64,000 bases of DNA, taken from NCBI GenBank assembly GCA_934526065.1, contig CAKSZX010000003.1, positions 62,001 to 126,000 on the forward strand. The letters run 5' to 3'. The position numbers and the translations under genes are program-made. Positions 27,811 through 37,364 of the stretch are shown piece by piece. This stretch comes from an uncultured Oscillospiraceae bacterium. Its GTDB lineage: Bacteria > Bacillota > Clostridia > Oscillospirales > Ruminococcaceae. The notes under the pieces are model-generated. The model had not been told where the DNA came from. It did not search any database and saw nothing but the letters and a program-made list of their open reading frames with translations. Position 1 is the stretch's first letter, and each line of letters opens with the position of its first letter.

Positions 27811-27900
27811 ACCACTTTCAGCACAAAACATTAAATTTAATTGTAATATATGGCTTATTGGTATATAATCAAGACAAATAAACTTTTAAGGAGTTGCACT

Positions 27901-29148
27901 ATGAAATATCAGGTTTCTGAAAATGTTAAAAGCAAATTTGACGCCTTGGTTAAAGACGAAAAAGTTTTAAAGGCTGTTGAATTTGTAAAGGACGATAATG
28001 ACGCAATTATCGACAAACAGATCGAATTAACCCTTATTCCTGCCCCTACATTCCATGAGCAGGACAAAGCCGCAAGACTTTTGGAAATGTTTAAGGAAGA
28101 AGGCCTTGAAGATTGCCATATAGATGAATACGGCAACTGCGTCGGCATAAGAAAAGGTACCGGCGGCGGCAAAACAACACTTGTTGAGGGCCATCTTGAC
28201 ACGGTTTTCCCTTTGGGTACAAAGCTTGAAATCAAAAAAGAGGACGGTTTTATCAGATGTCCGGGCATCTGTGACGATACAAGGGGTCTTGCCAGCGTAC
28301 TTTCCACAATAAGAGCCTTAAATGCTGCGAATATTAAAACAAAAGGCGATATTCACTTTGTGGGTACGGTACAGGAAGAGGGCACCGGCGCATTGAAGGG
28401 TATGCAGTACTATGTACAGCACCACCCGGAATTGCAGGCCAGCATTTCCGTTGACGGCGACGGCTACCAAGAAATAACTTACGAGGCAACAGGTATTCAA
28501 ACTTTTGAAGTTACATTCCACGGCATAGGCGGTCACGCCTGCGGCGCATTTGCAAAGGTTGCAAACCCGATACACGCAGCCGGCAGAGCCATTGCAAAAA
28601 TTGCGGAACTTCGTGTGCCGAAAGAACCTATGACAACATTTGCCGTTACAAACCTTGAAGCCGGCAGCATTCAGGCGGTACACGCCATTGTGCCACGGGC
28701 TACAATAAGATTTAACTTCCGTTCAAACAGCCAGGCGGAACTTGAAAAACTTCACGACGCTATTTTCGGCGCAATCGAAGATGCCTGCAAGGAAGAAACA
28801 GACCGCTGGGGTATGGACACAATTACATACACCGTTAAACACATCTGTGATGTAAACGCCGGTAACCAGGACAGCCACGCACCTATCGTTGAGGGCGCTA
28901 TGCTCAGTGCGGAATTTTTGGGCTGTGAAGAACCGAAACTGGGCAACGGCGGTTCAACAAACTGCAACCGTGCTTTGGAGGCAGGCTTGCCTGCCGTATG
29001 CCTTGGCGGCGGTATGGACTATGACTCAAAGTGCCACACACTTGACGAACAGTTCAGAATTGACGGCGCATATAAGGGCTGCCAGCAAGCGCTGCTTATG
29101 GCATTGCTTTGTGCCGGCACAGACGCAGCTGAGAGTATTATAGAATAA
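27901..29148 (+). CDS. M20-family zinc peptidase (ArgE/DapE/YgeY-like)
   Basis: A 415-residue dinuclear zinc hydrolase. Motifs: LVEGHLDTVF (first His and Asp), GICDDTRG, and VQEEGTGALKGM (catalytic and ligand Glu pair), then the dimerisation domain beginning near GIGGHACGA. The start is the ATG after AAGGAGTTGCACT. It differs from the AbgB-like amidohydrolase at 6.4 kb, which belongs to another M20 branch. It likely removes an acyl group or residue from a small amino acid derivative; the substrate is unknown. Confidence 0.9.
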   Translation: MKYQVSENVKSKFDALVKDEKVLKAVEFVKDDNDAIIDKQIELTLIPAPTFHEQDKAARLLEMFKEEGLEDCHIDEYGNCVGIRKGTGGGKTTLVEGHLDTVFPLGTKLEIKKEDGFIRCPGICDDTRGLASVLSTIRALNAANIKTKGDIHFVGTVQEEGTGALKGMQYYVQHHPELQASISVDGDGYQEITYEATGIQTFEVTFHGIGGHACGAFAKVANPIHAAGRAIAKIAELRVPKEPMTTFAVTNLEAGSIQAVHAIVPRATIRFNFRSNSQAELEKLHDAIFGAIEDACKEETDRWGMDTITYTVKHICDVNAGNQDSHAPIVEGAMLSAEFLGCEEPKLGNGGSTNCNRALEAGLPAVCLGGGMDYDSKCHTLDEQFRIDGAYKGCQQALLMALLCAGTDAAESIIE

Positions 29149-29194
29149 ATAATTTCTATATAACCTATTTTGCATAATTTAATATAAAAAAATC

Positions 29195-29240
29195 ATTCCA
29201 CTTGCATTTTATTTGTGCAAGTGGAATTGTTTTATTTTTT
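29195..29240 (+). terminator. Terminator of the M20 peptidase gene
   Basis: A perfect 12-bp stem (ATTCCACTTGCA with TGCAAGTGGAAT, nine-base loop) followed by TGTTTTATTTTTT. Confidence 0.93.
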
Positions 29241-29304
29241 AAATATAAACAGATATTCGTGTGCTATAAGTAAAAAGGGCATAAAAACACCCTTTAAATC
29301 AAGT

Positions 29305-29329
29305 AAAAGCGGCCTTTACGGTCGCTTTT
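29305..29329. terminator. Second hairpin between convergent genes
   Basis: AAAAGCGGCC-TTTAC-GGTCGCTTTT forms a 10-bp stem with one G-U pair as plus-strand RNA; on the minus strand one pair is mismatched. It lies 40 bases past the cyclodeaminase-like gene and may serve either direction. Confidence 0.6.
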
Positions 29330-29368
29330 CTTAATTATGCAAAATTTTAAACGCCTTAAATTATCGGC

Positions 29369-30358
29369 TTATATTTCCACATATGTGCCTATGCCGGCTT
29401 CAGTGGCATATTCATAAATCATATTGGCGGCGGAAATATCCTCAACGGAAATGCCTACGGATTCAAAAAATGTTATTTCATCATCGCTTTCTCTGCCCGG
29501 GGCGGTGCCGTTTATAACCCGACCTGCCTCTGTCATTTTCGGCATTTTCTTTATTTCCCCATTGTTTACCGGAATAAATATATCCCCTGCATCTCGCAAC
29601 ACGGCCTCTGTCCAGTCGGTGAAGATTTTGCTTTTTTCTATTGTTTCCCCGTCAACCTCTCTGCCTGTTGCGGTACAAGCGCCAACCCGGTTAATATGTG
29701 CGCCGGGTTTAATCCACCGACCTTTCAAAAACGGCCGGGTGCTTCTTCCTGTTGTGGTTGTGCAGATTATATCTGCGTTTTCAACGGCGGATTTTACATC
29801 GGCGCAAAGGGTGAACTTAACTGCCGGGTATTCCCCGGACAAAATTTCCGCCGCTTTTTCCGCCCTTGCCCGGGTTCTGTTCCAAAGAGTTACTGATTTA
29901 ATATTTCTCACAAGCATAATCGCCCTTACATGAGCCATGCCCTCTTTGCCGCAGCCTAAAATCGCAAGATTTTCTGCATCTGTTCTTGCCAAAACATCGG
30001 TTGCAGCTGCGGAAGTGGCGGCAGTTCTCATAACCGTGATAAGACCTGCGTCCACAATGGCTTTAAGGCTGCCGTCGGAAATTCGAAACAGCGGAATAAT
30101 CCCTCCGCTTGTGCCTTTTTTAGCTGTCTCCACGCCCGGAAAAATCGTAATCTTTGCGCCGGTTACATCTTCCCGAATATTTGAGGCCGGCATATTGGCC
30201 AACTTGTTGTCGTTGTCATGGATAATCATCGTTCTCTGCAAAACCTTTGTCCGTCCGTTGCTGATGGCGGCCAAAGATTTTCTCATTTCGGGAATACACC
30301 TCTCCGGGGTGAGAATTTCTTCACATTCTTTTCTGTTCACAATTAAAACTCTGTTCAT
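29369..30358 (-). CDS. Ornithine cyclodeaminase / mu-crystallin family protein
   Basis: A 329-residue NAD(P)-binding protein. The Rossmann motif is LAILGCGKEGMAHVRAI, and TLWNRTRARAEK gives the dinucleotide-specificity loop. The N-terminal substrate domain has PASNIREDVTGAKIT with the conserved lysine. Members include ornithine cyclodeaminase, alanine dehydrogenase and ketimine reductase; the sequence alone does not decide which. It is 12 bases after the MATE gene on the same strand, so the two may be cotranscribed. Confidence 0.88.
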   Translation of the reverse strand: MNRVLIVNRKECEEILTPERCIPEMRKSLAAISNGRTKVLQRTMIIHDNDNKLANMPASNIREDVTGAKITIFPGVETAKKGTSGGIIPLFRISDGSLKAIVDAGLITVMRTAATSAAATDVLARTDAENLAILGCGKEGMAHVRAIMLVRNIKSVTLWNRTRARAEKAAEILSGEYPAVKFTLCADVKSAVENADIICTTTTGRSTRPFLKGRWIKPGAHINRVGACTATGREVDGETIEKSKIFTDWTEAVLRDAGDIFIPVNNGEIKKMPKMTEAGRVINGTAPGRESDDEITFFESVGISVEDISAANMIYEYATEAGIGTYVEI

Positions 30359-30370
30359 AACTGCCTCCGT

Positions 30371-31786
30371 TTAAATTTCTATCTTAGCCCATTTGCCGGT
30401 GGCAAATCTGGCTGAGTTAAGTACGCATCTTACTGTTTGGTCGATAAGAGTGCCTATCCAAGCGCCTATAAGACCCATACCCAGCGGGTAACAGAACACC
30501 CAAGCACCAAGCGGTCTTATAATCGTAATACTTACAAAAGCCACAAAAGCCACAAACTTTGTGTCGCCTGCGCCTTTAAGGCAACCGGCGGTGATAACCT
30601 GTCTTATCTGCAAAAGAACCCGGACAGCCAAGACTTTTGTTATTATACTGCCGTAATTCAATATTTCGGGGTCGCTTGAAAATGCCCGGAAAATTGCCCT
30701 GCCGCAGGTAAAGAAGAACACAAACATAATTGCGGAAACCGTCATGCCAAAGCGCTGGCAGGCACCGCCGTACATGGCGGCCAAATCCCGGCGTTTTTCG
30801 CCAAGGCTCATACCTATAAGGCTTACCGCCGCAACATTAAAGCCATCGCCGAATGCAAAAGAAAGTGACATACAGTTCATGCCTATTTGGTGTGCCGCAT
30901 AGGCGGTTGTGCCAAGGTGGGCAACAACCATTGAAAACATCAAAAAGCCTGCCCTCATAAATATCTGTTCAACGAATGTGCTTGATGTAAGGTCAAGAAC
31001 CGAGTGCATTGTTCTCTTGTCAAATTTAATGCCTCTTTCGTGATGTATGTACAAATATCCGTCTTTTTTGCAGATGGACATAAGAGATATAACAAACCCG
31101 AACACACTGCCTATTACGGTGGCAATGGCTGCTCCCCTTACCCCCAATGCCGGGAAACCGAAATGTCCGTTGATTAAAAGATAGTTAAAGAAAACATTTA
31201 CAACATTTGAAATTATATTTGTTTTCATGGCTATTTTTGTGTTGCCTATACCCCTTTGGGCGGCGTTTATAGTCATTGATGTGAGGTTGAAAAAGCTGAG
31301 ACCCATAATTATCTGGAAATATTCCGTGGCGTACTCTATCGTATCAGACTGTGCGCCGACTATTTCCATTAAAGGCCTTGCAAAAATTGTCATTATCGAA
31401 AGGACGATAACCTGTAAAATTATTGAAATAATCAAAACTTGTTTCAAAATTCTGTTGGCGGAATCTCTGTCGCCTTCGCCCCTTCTTCTGGCAACAAGGG
31501 CGGACATGGCAACATTCAATGCCATAAACACGGCGTAACCTACAAATTTAGGCTGTGTGGTAAGACCCACGGCGGAAATAGCATAGGTGCCAAGGCTTGA
31601 AACCATTATGTTATCTATAAAACCCACAAGGGCAATAAGGAAAGATTCCACAACCCGGGGCCATGCGATTGATATTGTTCTGCGCATTATTGTCTGTGCG
31701 CTGGGCATTTCACCCATTGGTTTAAATTTACCGATAAGTTTGTTCGGCTCGAATAATTTTGAATATAACTCTAAAATAAATATCAC
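30371..31786 (-). CDS. MATE-family multidrug/Na+ antiporter
   Basis: About 470 residues with twelve predicted membrane helices. Blocks typical of MATE exporters are VESFLIALVGFIDNIMVSSLG near the N terminus (shown over its conserved core) and QIGMNCMSLSFAFGDGFNVAA in the second half. It exports cationic compounds driven by ion gradients. The start is uncertain: no ATG precedes residue 42 of the longest frame. The best Shine-Dalgarno (AGGGGAG) sits just before a GTG and before an ATT codon at 31777, so a non-standard start is possible. Confidence 0.88.
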   Translation of the reverse strand: MIFILELYSKLFEPNKLIGKFKPMGEMPSAQTIMRRTISIAWPRVVESFLIALVGFIDNIMVSSLGTYAISAVGLTTQPKFVGYAVFMALNVAMSALVARRRGEGDRDSANRILKQVLIISIILQVIVLSIMTIFARPLMEIVGAQSDTIEYATEYFQIIMGLSFFNLTSMTINAAQRGIGNTKIAMKTNIISNVVNVFFNYLLINGHFGFPALGVRGAAIATVIGSVFGFVISLMSICKKDGYLYIHHERGIKFDKRTMHSVLDLTSSTFVEQIFMRAGFLMFSMVVAHLGTTAYAAHQIGMNCMSLSFAFGDGFNVAAVSLIGMSLGEKRRDLAAMYGGACQRFGMTVSAIMFVFFFTCGRAIFRAFSSDPEILNYGSIITKVLAVRVLLQIRQVITAGCLKGAGDTKFVAFVAFVSITIIRPLGAWVFCYPLGMGLIGAWIGTLIDQTVRCVLNSARFATGKWAKIEI

Positions 31787-31905
31787 TCCCCTAAAAATAA
31801 ATACACACAAAATTATACTATTGATTTTGCGTAAAATCAAGTTTACAAAGCCATAACAAAATATTTATAAGCGGAATAATATAAAACAGAATAGGAGGTA
31901 TTTTC

Positions 31906-32418
31906 TTGTTTATATTCGCAAGTTTACTTGCCGCAAGTATTGACGCCTGTCTGCGGGGGTTTTTACTGGGCAAGATAGAAATAAAATATCGTTTTGTGGA
32001 TTATTTCAAAATCTTTGTTATAATTTTTCTCGTTTGTACATTGGCCTGTTTTTTAGGAGATGAAATAAACCAAATTTACAGCCGGCGGTATCTTAACATA
32101 ATCGGGGGATTTTTAATGCTTTTTCTCTCTGCGTCCGCTTTTAACGGCGCCAGAAAAAGCAAACTTCCAAAAGGTTCTTTGCCGGTTATGGCCTTATCCC
32201 TTGCCCGGGACGGTGCCGCCGTATGTATGTATCTTGCTTTCAGCGGGTACGATATACTTTTGGTAAGTTTTTTCTCGGCGCTGTTTCATATTTTAATGCT
32301 TTGGGCGGGAGTTGCGGCTTCCAAATTTTTTTCATTTAAAAATGAAGGAGCAATAGGCAAATACTTTTCGGCACTGGTATTTTTCCTTATAGCCGTTTAC
32401 AAATTTTGTCAAATATGA
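31906..32418 (+). CDS. MntP/YtaF-like small membrane protein
   Basis: A 170-residue protein with six predicted helices. It starts with TTG preceded by a perfect AGGAGGT seven bases upstream. The early motif LLAASIDACLRGFLLGK resembles the ASxDA motif of the MntP manganese exporter and the sporulation protein YtaF, and ALSLARDGAAVCMYLAF echoes it in the second half as expected for the internal repeat. Other signatures are weak, so a divergent family member is the safe call. It is divergent from the MATE gene. Confidence 0.6.
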   Translation: MFIFASLLAASIDACLRGFLLGKIEIKYRFVDYFKIFVIIFLVCTLACFLGDEINQIYSRRYLNIIGGFLMLFLSASAFNGARKSKLPKGSLPVMALSLARDGAAVCMYLAFSGYDILLVSFFSALFHILMLWAGVAASKFFSFKNEGAIGKYFSALVFFLIAVYKFCQI

Positions 32419-32449
32419 AAAAAGATTGCAGAACAATAACCAAAGAAAA

Positions 32450-32474
32450 ACCGCACTTTACTTTAAAGTGCGGT
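32450..32474 (-). terminator. Terminator downstream of the nitroreductase gene
   Basis: A perfect 11-bp stem (ACCGCACTTTA/TAAAGTGCGGT, 3-base loop); on the minus strand it ends in TTTTTCTTTGG. Confidence 0.85.
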
Positions 32475-32531
32475 AAAAAATCAAATTCTATTATACAAAT
32501 AGTAATTTAAAATTAAAATATAACCAAATAA

Positions 32532-33035
32532 TCAATATTTATTGTAGTGGACACGGCTTTCGTCATATCTTTCAACAAATTTGTTGGCGTTTTCCTCTGC
32601 CGGGTAACCTATCGAAACAACACCGAAAGGTTTAACATTTTCCGGCAAGTCAAAAATTTTTATAAGGTACCGGTCTCTTTCGTCACCGAGGCCTGCGCCC
32701 ATCCATACGGCGCCAAGGCCCAGTTCAACTGCCTGCAAAAGCAAATTTTCCATACAAGCGCCCATGTCCTGGGGCACATGACCCTGAGCACGAAGTCCCG
32801 TGCGATTTAACAGCACCATGGCCAAAGGGGCATCTGCGACAAATTTTGAATATGGGCTGAAAGAAGAAAGTTTTTTCAAAAGCTCTTTATCGTCAACAAC
32901 GATAAATTCCCAAGGCTGTTGATTGGTGGCACTGGGCGCTTGCATAGCCCGGCGCAAAAGTTTTTCAACTTTTTCTTTTTCAACAGGCTTGTCGGCATAT
33001 TTTCTCACGCTTCTTCTTGTAAAAATTTCATTCAT
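32532..33035 (-). CDS. Nitroreductase-family flavoprotein
   Basis: A 167-residue FMN-dependent oxidoreductase. RRSVRKYADKPV and APSATNQQPWEFIVVDD are the classic N-terminal FMN-binding signatures; GLGAVWMGAGL and GVVSIGYPAEE follow. The start is the ATG ten bases after AAAGGAGG; the stop of the threonine aldolase lies within that interval, so the genes are coupled. The physiological substrate is unknown. Confidence 0.9.
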   Translation of the reverse strand: MNEIFTRRSVRKYADKPVEKEKVEKLLRRAMQAPSATNQQPWEFIVVDDKELLKKLSSFSPYSKFVADAPLAMVLLNRTGLRAQGHVPQDMGACMENLLLQAVELGLGAVWMGAGLGDERDRYLIKIFDLPENVKPFGVVSIGYPAEENANKFVERYDESRVHYNKY

Positions 33036-33037
33036 AG

Positions 33038-34078
33038 TCAATCGTCCTCCTTTAATATCTGTTCAAACACATCGCATACTCTTACGGCGTCTGCCTTGGA
33101 GACATCATTATTGGTGATAAATCGCAAATAACCAAGTTCCTCTCCTGCCATTTTAATGCCGTGTTCCAACATTTTACCCGGCAATGAAGCTATAAATTGC
33201 CTGGATTTGTCAACTTTAAAGAAAACAAGATTTATATCCACATGGTCGCTGCGGACACGAACCCCTTTCATTTTGGACAATCTGTCCGCTATGTACTTTG
33301 CGTTGTCATGGTCGTCTTTTAGTCGGTCAACCATTTTGTTTATGGCGATTATTCCACAGGCCGCCAAAAGCCCGGCCTGGCGCATACCGCCGCCTAAAAG
33401 CTTGCGATTTTTTCTGGCTTTTTCTATAAATTCGGCACTGCCGCAGAGAACACTGCCCACCGGGGCGCAAAGCCCCTTTGAAAGACAAACCATAACGGAG
33501 TCGCAATATTGGGTAAGTTCTTTTGCTTCTACCCCCAAAGATACCGATGCATTAAAAAGCCTTGCTCCGTCAAGGTGTACAGGCAATCCGTGAGCCTTTG
33601 CGGCGTCATACACGGCTTTCATCTGTTCAAGGGTCATAACTTTGCCGTTGGAAAGGGCATTTTCTATACACACAAGGCCGGATTTCGGCTGTGTTATATC
33701 CTCATCAGAGGGTCGGCAAGCACTTTCAATAATCGCAGGGGTGAGAATATCATCTTGGCATTCTACCGCCTTCACTTTTACGCCGCTTAAAATTGCAGCC
33801 GCACCTACTTCGTGTACAACTATATGACTGCCGGATGAAATAATTATTTCATCTCCTCTTACGGTGTGTGTCATAACTGCCAACTGATTGCCCATTGTGC
33901 CGGATGCCACAAACAACCCGGCCTCTTTGCCTACCTTGCGCCGACACAGCTGTTCAAGATTTTTAACCGTCGGGTCATCGCCGTATTCGTCGTCCCCAAC
34001 CGGCGCTGTGTACATAGCATCTCTCATTTCCTGTGTAGGTTGGGTGACGCTGTCTGAGCGCAAATCAATATAATTCAT
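33038..34078 (-). CDS. Low-specificity L-threonine aldolase
   Basis: A 346-residue PLP enzyme of the GntG/LtaE type, cleaving threonine or allo-threonine to glycine and acetaldehyde. It begins YIDLRSDSVTQPTQEMRDAM (only the signature shown) and has GDDEYGDDP, LPVHLDGARLFNA and the PLP-lysine region MVCLSKGLCAPVGS. It lies 15 bases after the CinA-fusion gene and runs into the nitroreductase gene. Glycine from it could feed one-carbon metabolism together with fhs. Confidence 0.93.
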   Translation of the reverse strand: MNYIDLRSDSVTQPTQEMRDAMYTAPVGDDEYGDDPTVKNLEQLCRRKVGKEAGLFVASGTMGNQLAVMTHTVRGDEIIISSGSHIVVHEVGAAAILSGVKVKAVECQDDILTPAIIESACRPSDEDITQPKSGLVCIENALSNGKVMTLEQMKAVYDAAKAHGLPVHLDGARLFNASVSLGVEAKELTQYCDSVMVCLSKGLCAPVGSVLCGSAEFIEKARKNRKLLGGGMRQAGLLAACGIIAINKMVDRLKDDHDNAKYIADRLSKMKGVRVRSDHVDINLVFFKVDKSRQFIASLPGKMLEHGIKMAGEELGYLRFITNNDVSKADAVRVCDVFEQILKEDD

Positions 34079-34093
34079 TCTTAACCTCTTAAT

Positions 34094-37000
34094 TTATTTG
34101 GCGGTAAATGTAACGCCTGAGTAATAGTGCGACAAAATTTGCTGATAGTTCCAGCCCTCGTAGGAAGCGTAAAGCTGTGCTCCCCACTGGCTTAAACCTA
34201 CGCCGTGGCCGTAGCCACGGGTTACGATTATAAAATTGCCGTCGGCATAGGAAATATCCATTGCGTGACTGCGCAGATAAACCCCGCCCTTTGCCATAAT
34301 ATCATTTACGAACCAATAGCCCGTTATATTTCTTGTATTGCCGTTTGAGGCCACATAGGTTGTCGCATCGCCTATGTGCAATCTGCGTATATAACCGCCG
34401 TCGGTGTAATCCGCAACCGAGAACCAGTTTGCCGCATTTTCCAAATCAAGGTTCACGGAAACCGACTGTTCTATTATTTCTTTCATCTTTTCGGCGGAAA
34501 TATTGTATGTTTTTTCATAATTTGAAGCCAAATAGTCATATTTGCTTTCCACCGTTTGCAGGTAGGCATAATTTTGCCCCCAAACTTGGCTTGCCGGGTT
34601 TGTGTACCCTGCCGCCGATGCGGTGTAAACGGCATTTACATAGCTACCGTTGTACTGCATAACCACATTTGCCACTTGGCTTACGGCGTTTACCACGCTT
34701 TGCGACGGGCTTGATCTGCCGTTTACCGCCGGTGCGCTGTTGCCTTGGGCATATTGGAACTCAAGCCATGAGTGTGTTGCCACAGCTTGAGCCTTTAAGG
34801 CCTCCCGGTTCCAGTTGCTTGTCATTTCAATGGCCACAATTTGGCTTAAAATCTGTGTTGCGGTGCCGGATACCACACTGCCGTTCATTGTTACGGTGAG
34901 AACTTCTTCCCCCGGATTTGAGGGGGTTTCCGGCGCAGGTGCCCGGGTAGGCTTCGGCGTATTGTCTTCCCCACTTGGAGTTTGGGAATTTGCCGTTGAA
35001 TTTTGCCCATTTGACGAAGGTTTGCTTGGCTCCGAACCGTTGCCTTTATTTGATGAGCTCCGATAGCTTGAAGAATTTGCACCCTCACTTGACCGTATAT
35101 TTGCCGACGAAGATGAAATTATCGGCGCCGGTGTGGCGTGTTCGCCTATATTATTTATATTGTCATAGTTAAGACCCGACCAGTTGTTGCGGTCATATAC
35201 CTCTTGTGCATACATAACCGCATCAAAGAAAAATTCGTCGGTCAGATTTTTTTCACTCATATACCAATCGGCGTATAAAGCCATGGTTTTGACATCAACG
35301 CTGGGGTATGTGTTTCGGTTGCCTTTTACCGCAAAGACAGCCACATACTCGCCATTTTCGATTTCCTGCAAAAGTATATAGATTTTCATATTGTCTGTTA
35401 TCGCAATATCAACATCAAACAAACTTCTTGCAAGAGCCTGGACTATAAATTCCTGCTTATTGTCTATGGTTTTTAAATTTTCCAAATCCCGCCGAGAGAA
35501 TGTACCCACGGAAAAAATTTGGCAGTCGGTGTAACCGCCCTCCTCAAAAAACACAAATGAGGAATTTTGCCTTAAAGTTTCAATATCCGTAAAATCAAAA
35601 GAATTCTCCGGGGTAAAGCCGTAAACATACAGGCAATTTTCCGCTTTGCCGCTGCTGTCGGTATAAAGAGCTACCCCCTCTGCCGACAAATCCTTATCGG
35701 CTACCGCAAATTCTTTTTTGCTCATTTTAAATGTCAGCCAGCCTTTAATATCAGGGTTTTGAGCCGTAAGGCGACTGAGCATCTTCACTGTTTTTTGCTC
35801 AAAACCCCGCCGAAAAAAATCCGTTGACTGCCTTTTTTCCATTGTTCGGGCTATGTCAATGTCCTTGTCAAACAAGCCCTTAACCATGCCCACCGTTTGC
35901 CGGGTAACCGATTTAAAGGAAAAATCCGGCATCTTGCCGTTTTTATAGTAATACCGGCCAAAGGCAAGGCAACCTGCCAATATTATGAGAAGAATTGTTA
36001 TGGCAAAGCCCCTTAAAAACCCGACTGATTTTTTAGGCCGTGGCTTTTCCTCTTCTTCATCCTCCGGCTCGTTGTAATAAGCCCTTGCGCCGGGATTCGG
36101 TATGTTGTACAAAACGCACCTTAACAAATCAAAAGTGCTTTGGCAAGCCAAGTGAGTGATCTTTTCCCTGTTGCCCTGAAAAAAACACCTTTTAACAAAA
36201 ACCGTGTCCTTTGTGGCTACGGCAATATAAACCGTGCCCACCGGGTCTTGGGGTGTGCCGCCGCCGGGGCCTGCATAGCCGGTGGTGGCAACGGCGTAAT
36301 CGGCGCCGCTTATTCTAAGCGCATTTTGAGCCATAGACATGGCAACCGGGGATGAAACTGCGGAATAATTTTCCAAATCCCGCTTTTTAACCCCTAATAT
36401 TTTATTTTTTTGCTCGTTGGTATATGTGCAAACACCAAGGGAAAAAACTTCCGACGCACCGCTTACACTTGTTATCCTGGCGCTTAAATTGCCGCCGGTA
36501 CAGCTTTCCGCCGTGGCGAGGATTTTTCCCTCTTTTTTCAATTTGCCCACAAGGGCGGTTTCGATATTATCCACATCTACGCCGTATATGTAGTTATGTA
36601 CCGCACTGTCTATGGACTTGTATGCACCGTCAAGCATTTCCTCGGCGGCGGCTTTGTCTTTGGCAGAGGCGGTTATGCGCACAAGCACTTCCCCGTCCTT
36701 TGCGTAAAGGGCGGTTGTGGGGTTTTTGCCGTTAAGCATAAAGGCAAGTTTTTCTTCAAGCCGGCTTTCTCCTATGCCTATGGTGCGTATGCATTTTGAG
36801 ATGATGACCCCGGTTTCCAAGCGTTTGAGCATAGGCACAACCTGGTTTTTAAACATCGGCTCTGCCTCTTTGGGCACACCGGGCAGCAAAATTGCCATTT
36901 TTTCACCGTCCAGGAATATTATTCCCGGGGCGGTGCCGTTGTGATTTTCCAAAAATCTGCCATTTTTAGGCACATATGCCTGTCTTTTGTTATTTTCGGT

Positions 37001-37330
37001 CATCTGCCTGCCTGTTTTGGCAAAATATTCGGATATACTCTCCTGAATTTTTTCATTGAAAACAAGGCTGTCATTATAAACCCGGGCAACCGTTTGCTTT
37101 GTCAAATCATCTTCGGTAGGTCCCAGACCCCCTGTGTAAATAACTATATCGCTGCGGTCTTTGGCAAGCTGTGCCGCCCGGCGCAGTCTTTCCGGGTTGT
37201 CCCCTACAACCTGTTGATTGTAAACATTAAGCCCTATGGCGGAAAGTTCTCTGGCTATAAACCGGGCGTTTGTATTTACAATGTCTCCAAGCAAAAGTTC
37301 GGTGCCGACGCAAATTATTTCGGCTTTCAA
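34094..37330 (-). CDS. CinA fused through a membrane helix to a sortase B-like region and a SpoIID domain
   Basis: A 1078-residue multidomain protein. Residues 1-410 are a full CinA: an N-terminal MoCF-like domain (KAEIICVGTELLLGD, TGGLGPTEDD) and a C-terminal nicotinamide-nucleotide amidase (ATAESCTGGN, GYAGPGGGTPQDPVGTV). An acidic linker leads to a membrane helix (438-457). Then comes NPDIKGWLTF (525) and a region that follows the class B sortase pattern but lacks its catalytic residues: YGF for YGH (F572), Q655 in place of Cys and E661 in place of Arg. A Ser/Thr/Pro linker (735-807) leads to a SpoIID/LytB domain (812-1075; EMTSNWNREALKAQAVATHS, GYGHGVGLSQWG). The TTG at 37330 gives the usual CinA N terminus. 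Confidence 0.9.
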   Translation of the reverse strand: MKAEIICVGTELLLGDIVNTNARFIARELSAIGLNVYNQQVVGDNPERLRRAAQLAKDRSDIVIYTGGLGPTEDDLTKQTVARVYNDSLVFNEKIQESISEYFAKTGRQMTENNKRQAYVPKNGRFLENHNGTAPGIIFLDGEKMAILLPGVPKEAEPMFKNQVVPMLKRLETGVIISKCIRTIGIGESRLEEKLAFMLNGKNPTTALYAKDGEVLVRITASAKDKAAAEEMLDGAYKSIDSAVHNYIYGVDVDNIETALVGKLKKEGKILATAESCTGGNLSARITSVSGASEVFSLGVCTYTNEQKNKILGVKKRDLENYSAVSSPVAMSMAQNALRISGADYAVATTGYAGPGGGTPQDPVGTVYIAVATKDTVFVKRCFFQGNREKITHLACQSTFDLLRCVLYNIPNPGARAYYNEPEDEEEEKPRPKKSVGFLRGFAITILLIILAGCLAFGRYYYKNGKMPDFSFKSVTRQTVGMVKGLFDKDIDIARTMEKRQSTDFFRRGFEQKTVKMLSRLTAQNPDIKGWLTFKMSKKEFAVADKDLSAEGVALYTDSSGKAENCLYVYGFTPENSFDFTDIETLRQNSSFVFFEEGGYTDCQIFSVGTFSRRDLENLKTIDNKQEFIVQALARSLFDVDIAITDNMKIYILLQEIENGEYVAVFAVKGNRNTYPSVDVKTMALYADWYMSEKNLTDEFFFDAVMYAQEVYDRNNWSGLNYDNINNIGEHATPAPIISSSSANIRSSEGANSSSYRSSSNKGNGSEPSKPSSNGQNSTANSQTPSGEDNTPKPTRAPAPETPSNPGEEVLTVTMNGSVVSGTATQILSQIVAIEMTSNWNREALKAQAVATHSWLEFQYAQGNSAPAVNGRSSPSQSVVNAVSQVANVVMQYNGSYVNAVYTASAAGYTNPASQVWGQNYAYLQTVESKYDYLASNYEKTYNISAEKMKEIIEQSVSVNLDLENAANWFSVADYTDGGYIRRLHIGDATTYVASNGNTRNITGYWFVNDIMAKGGVYLRSHAMDISYADGNFIIVTRGYGHGVGLSQWGAQLYASYEGWNYQQILSHYYSGVTFTAK

Positions 37331-37364
37331 CCGTATCACCTCTCTGTCTTGCCGTAAATAAAAT

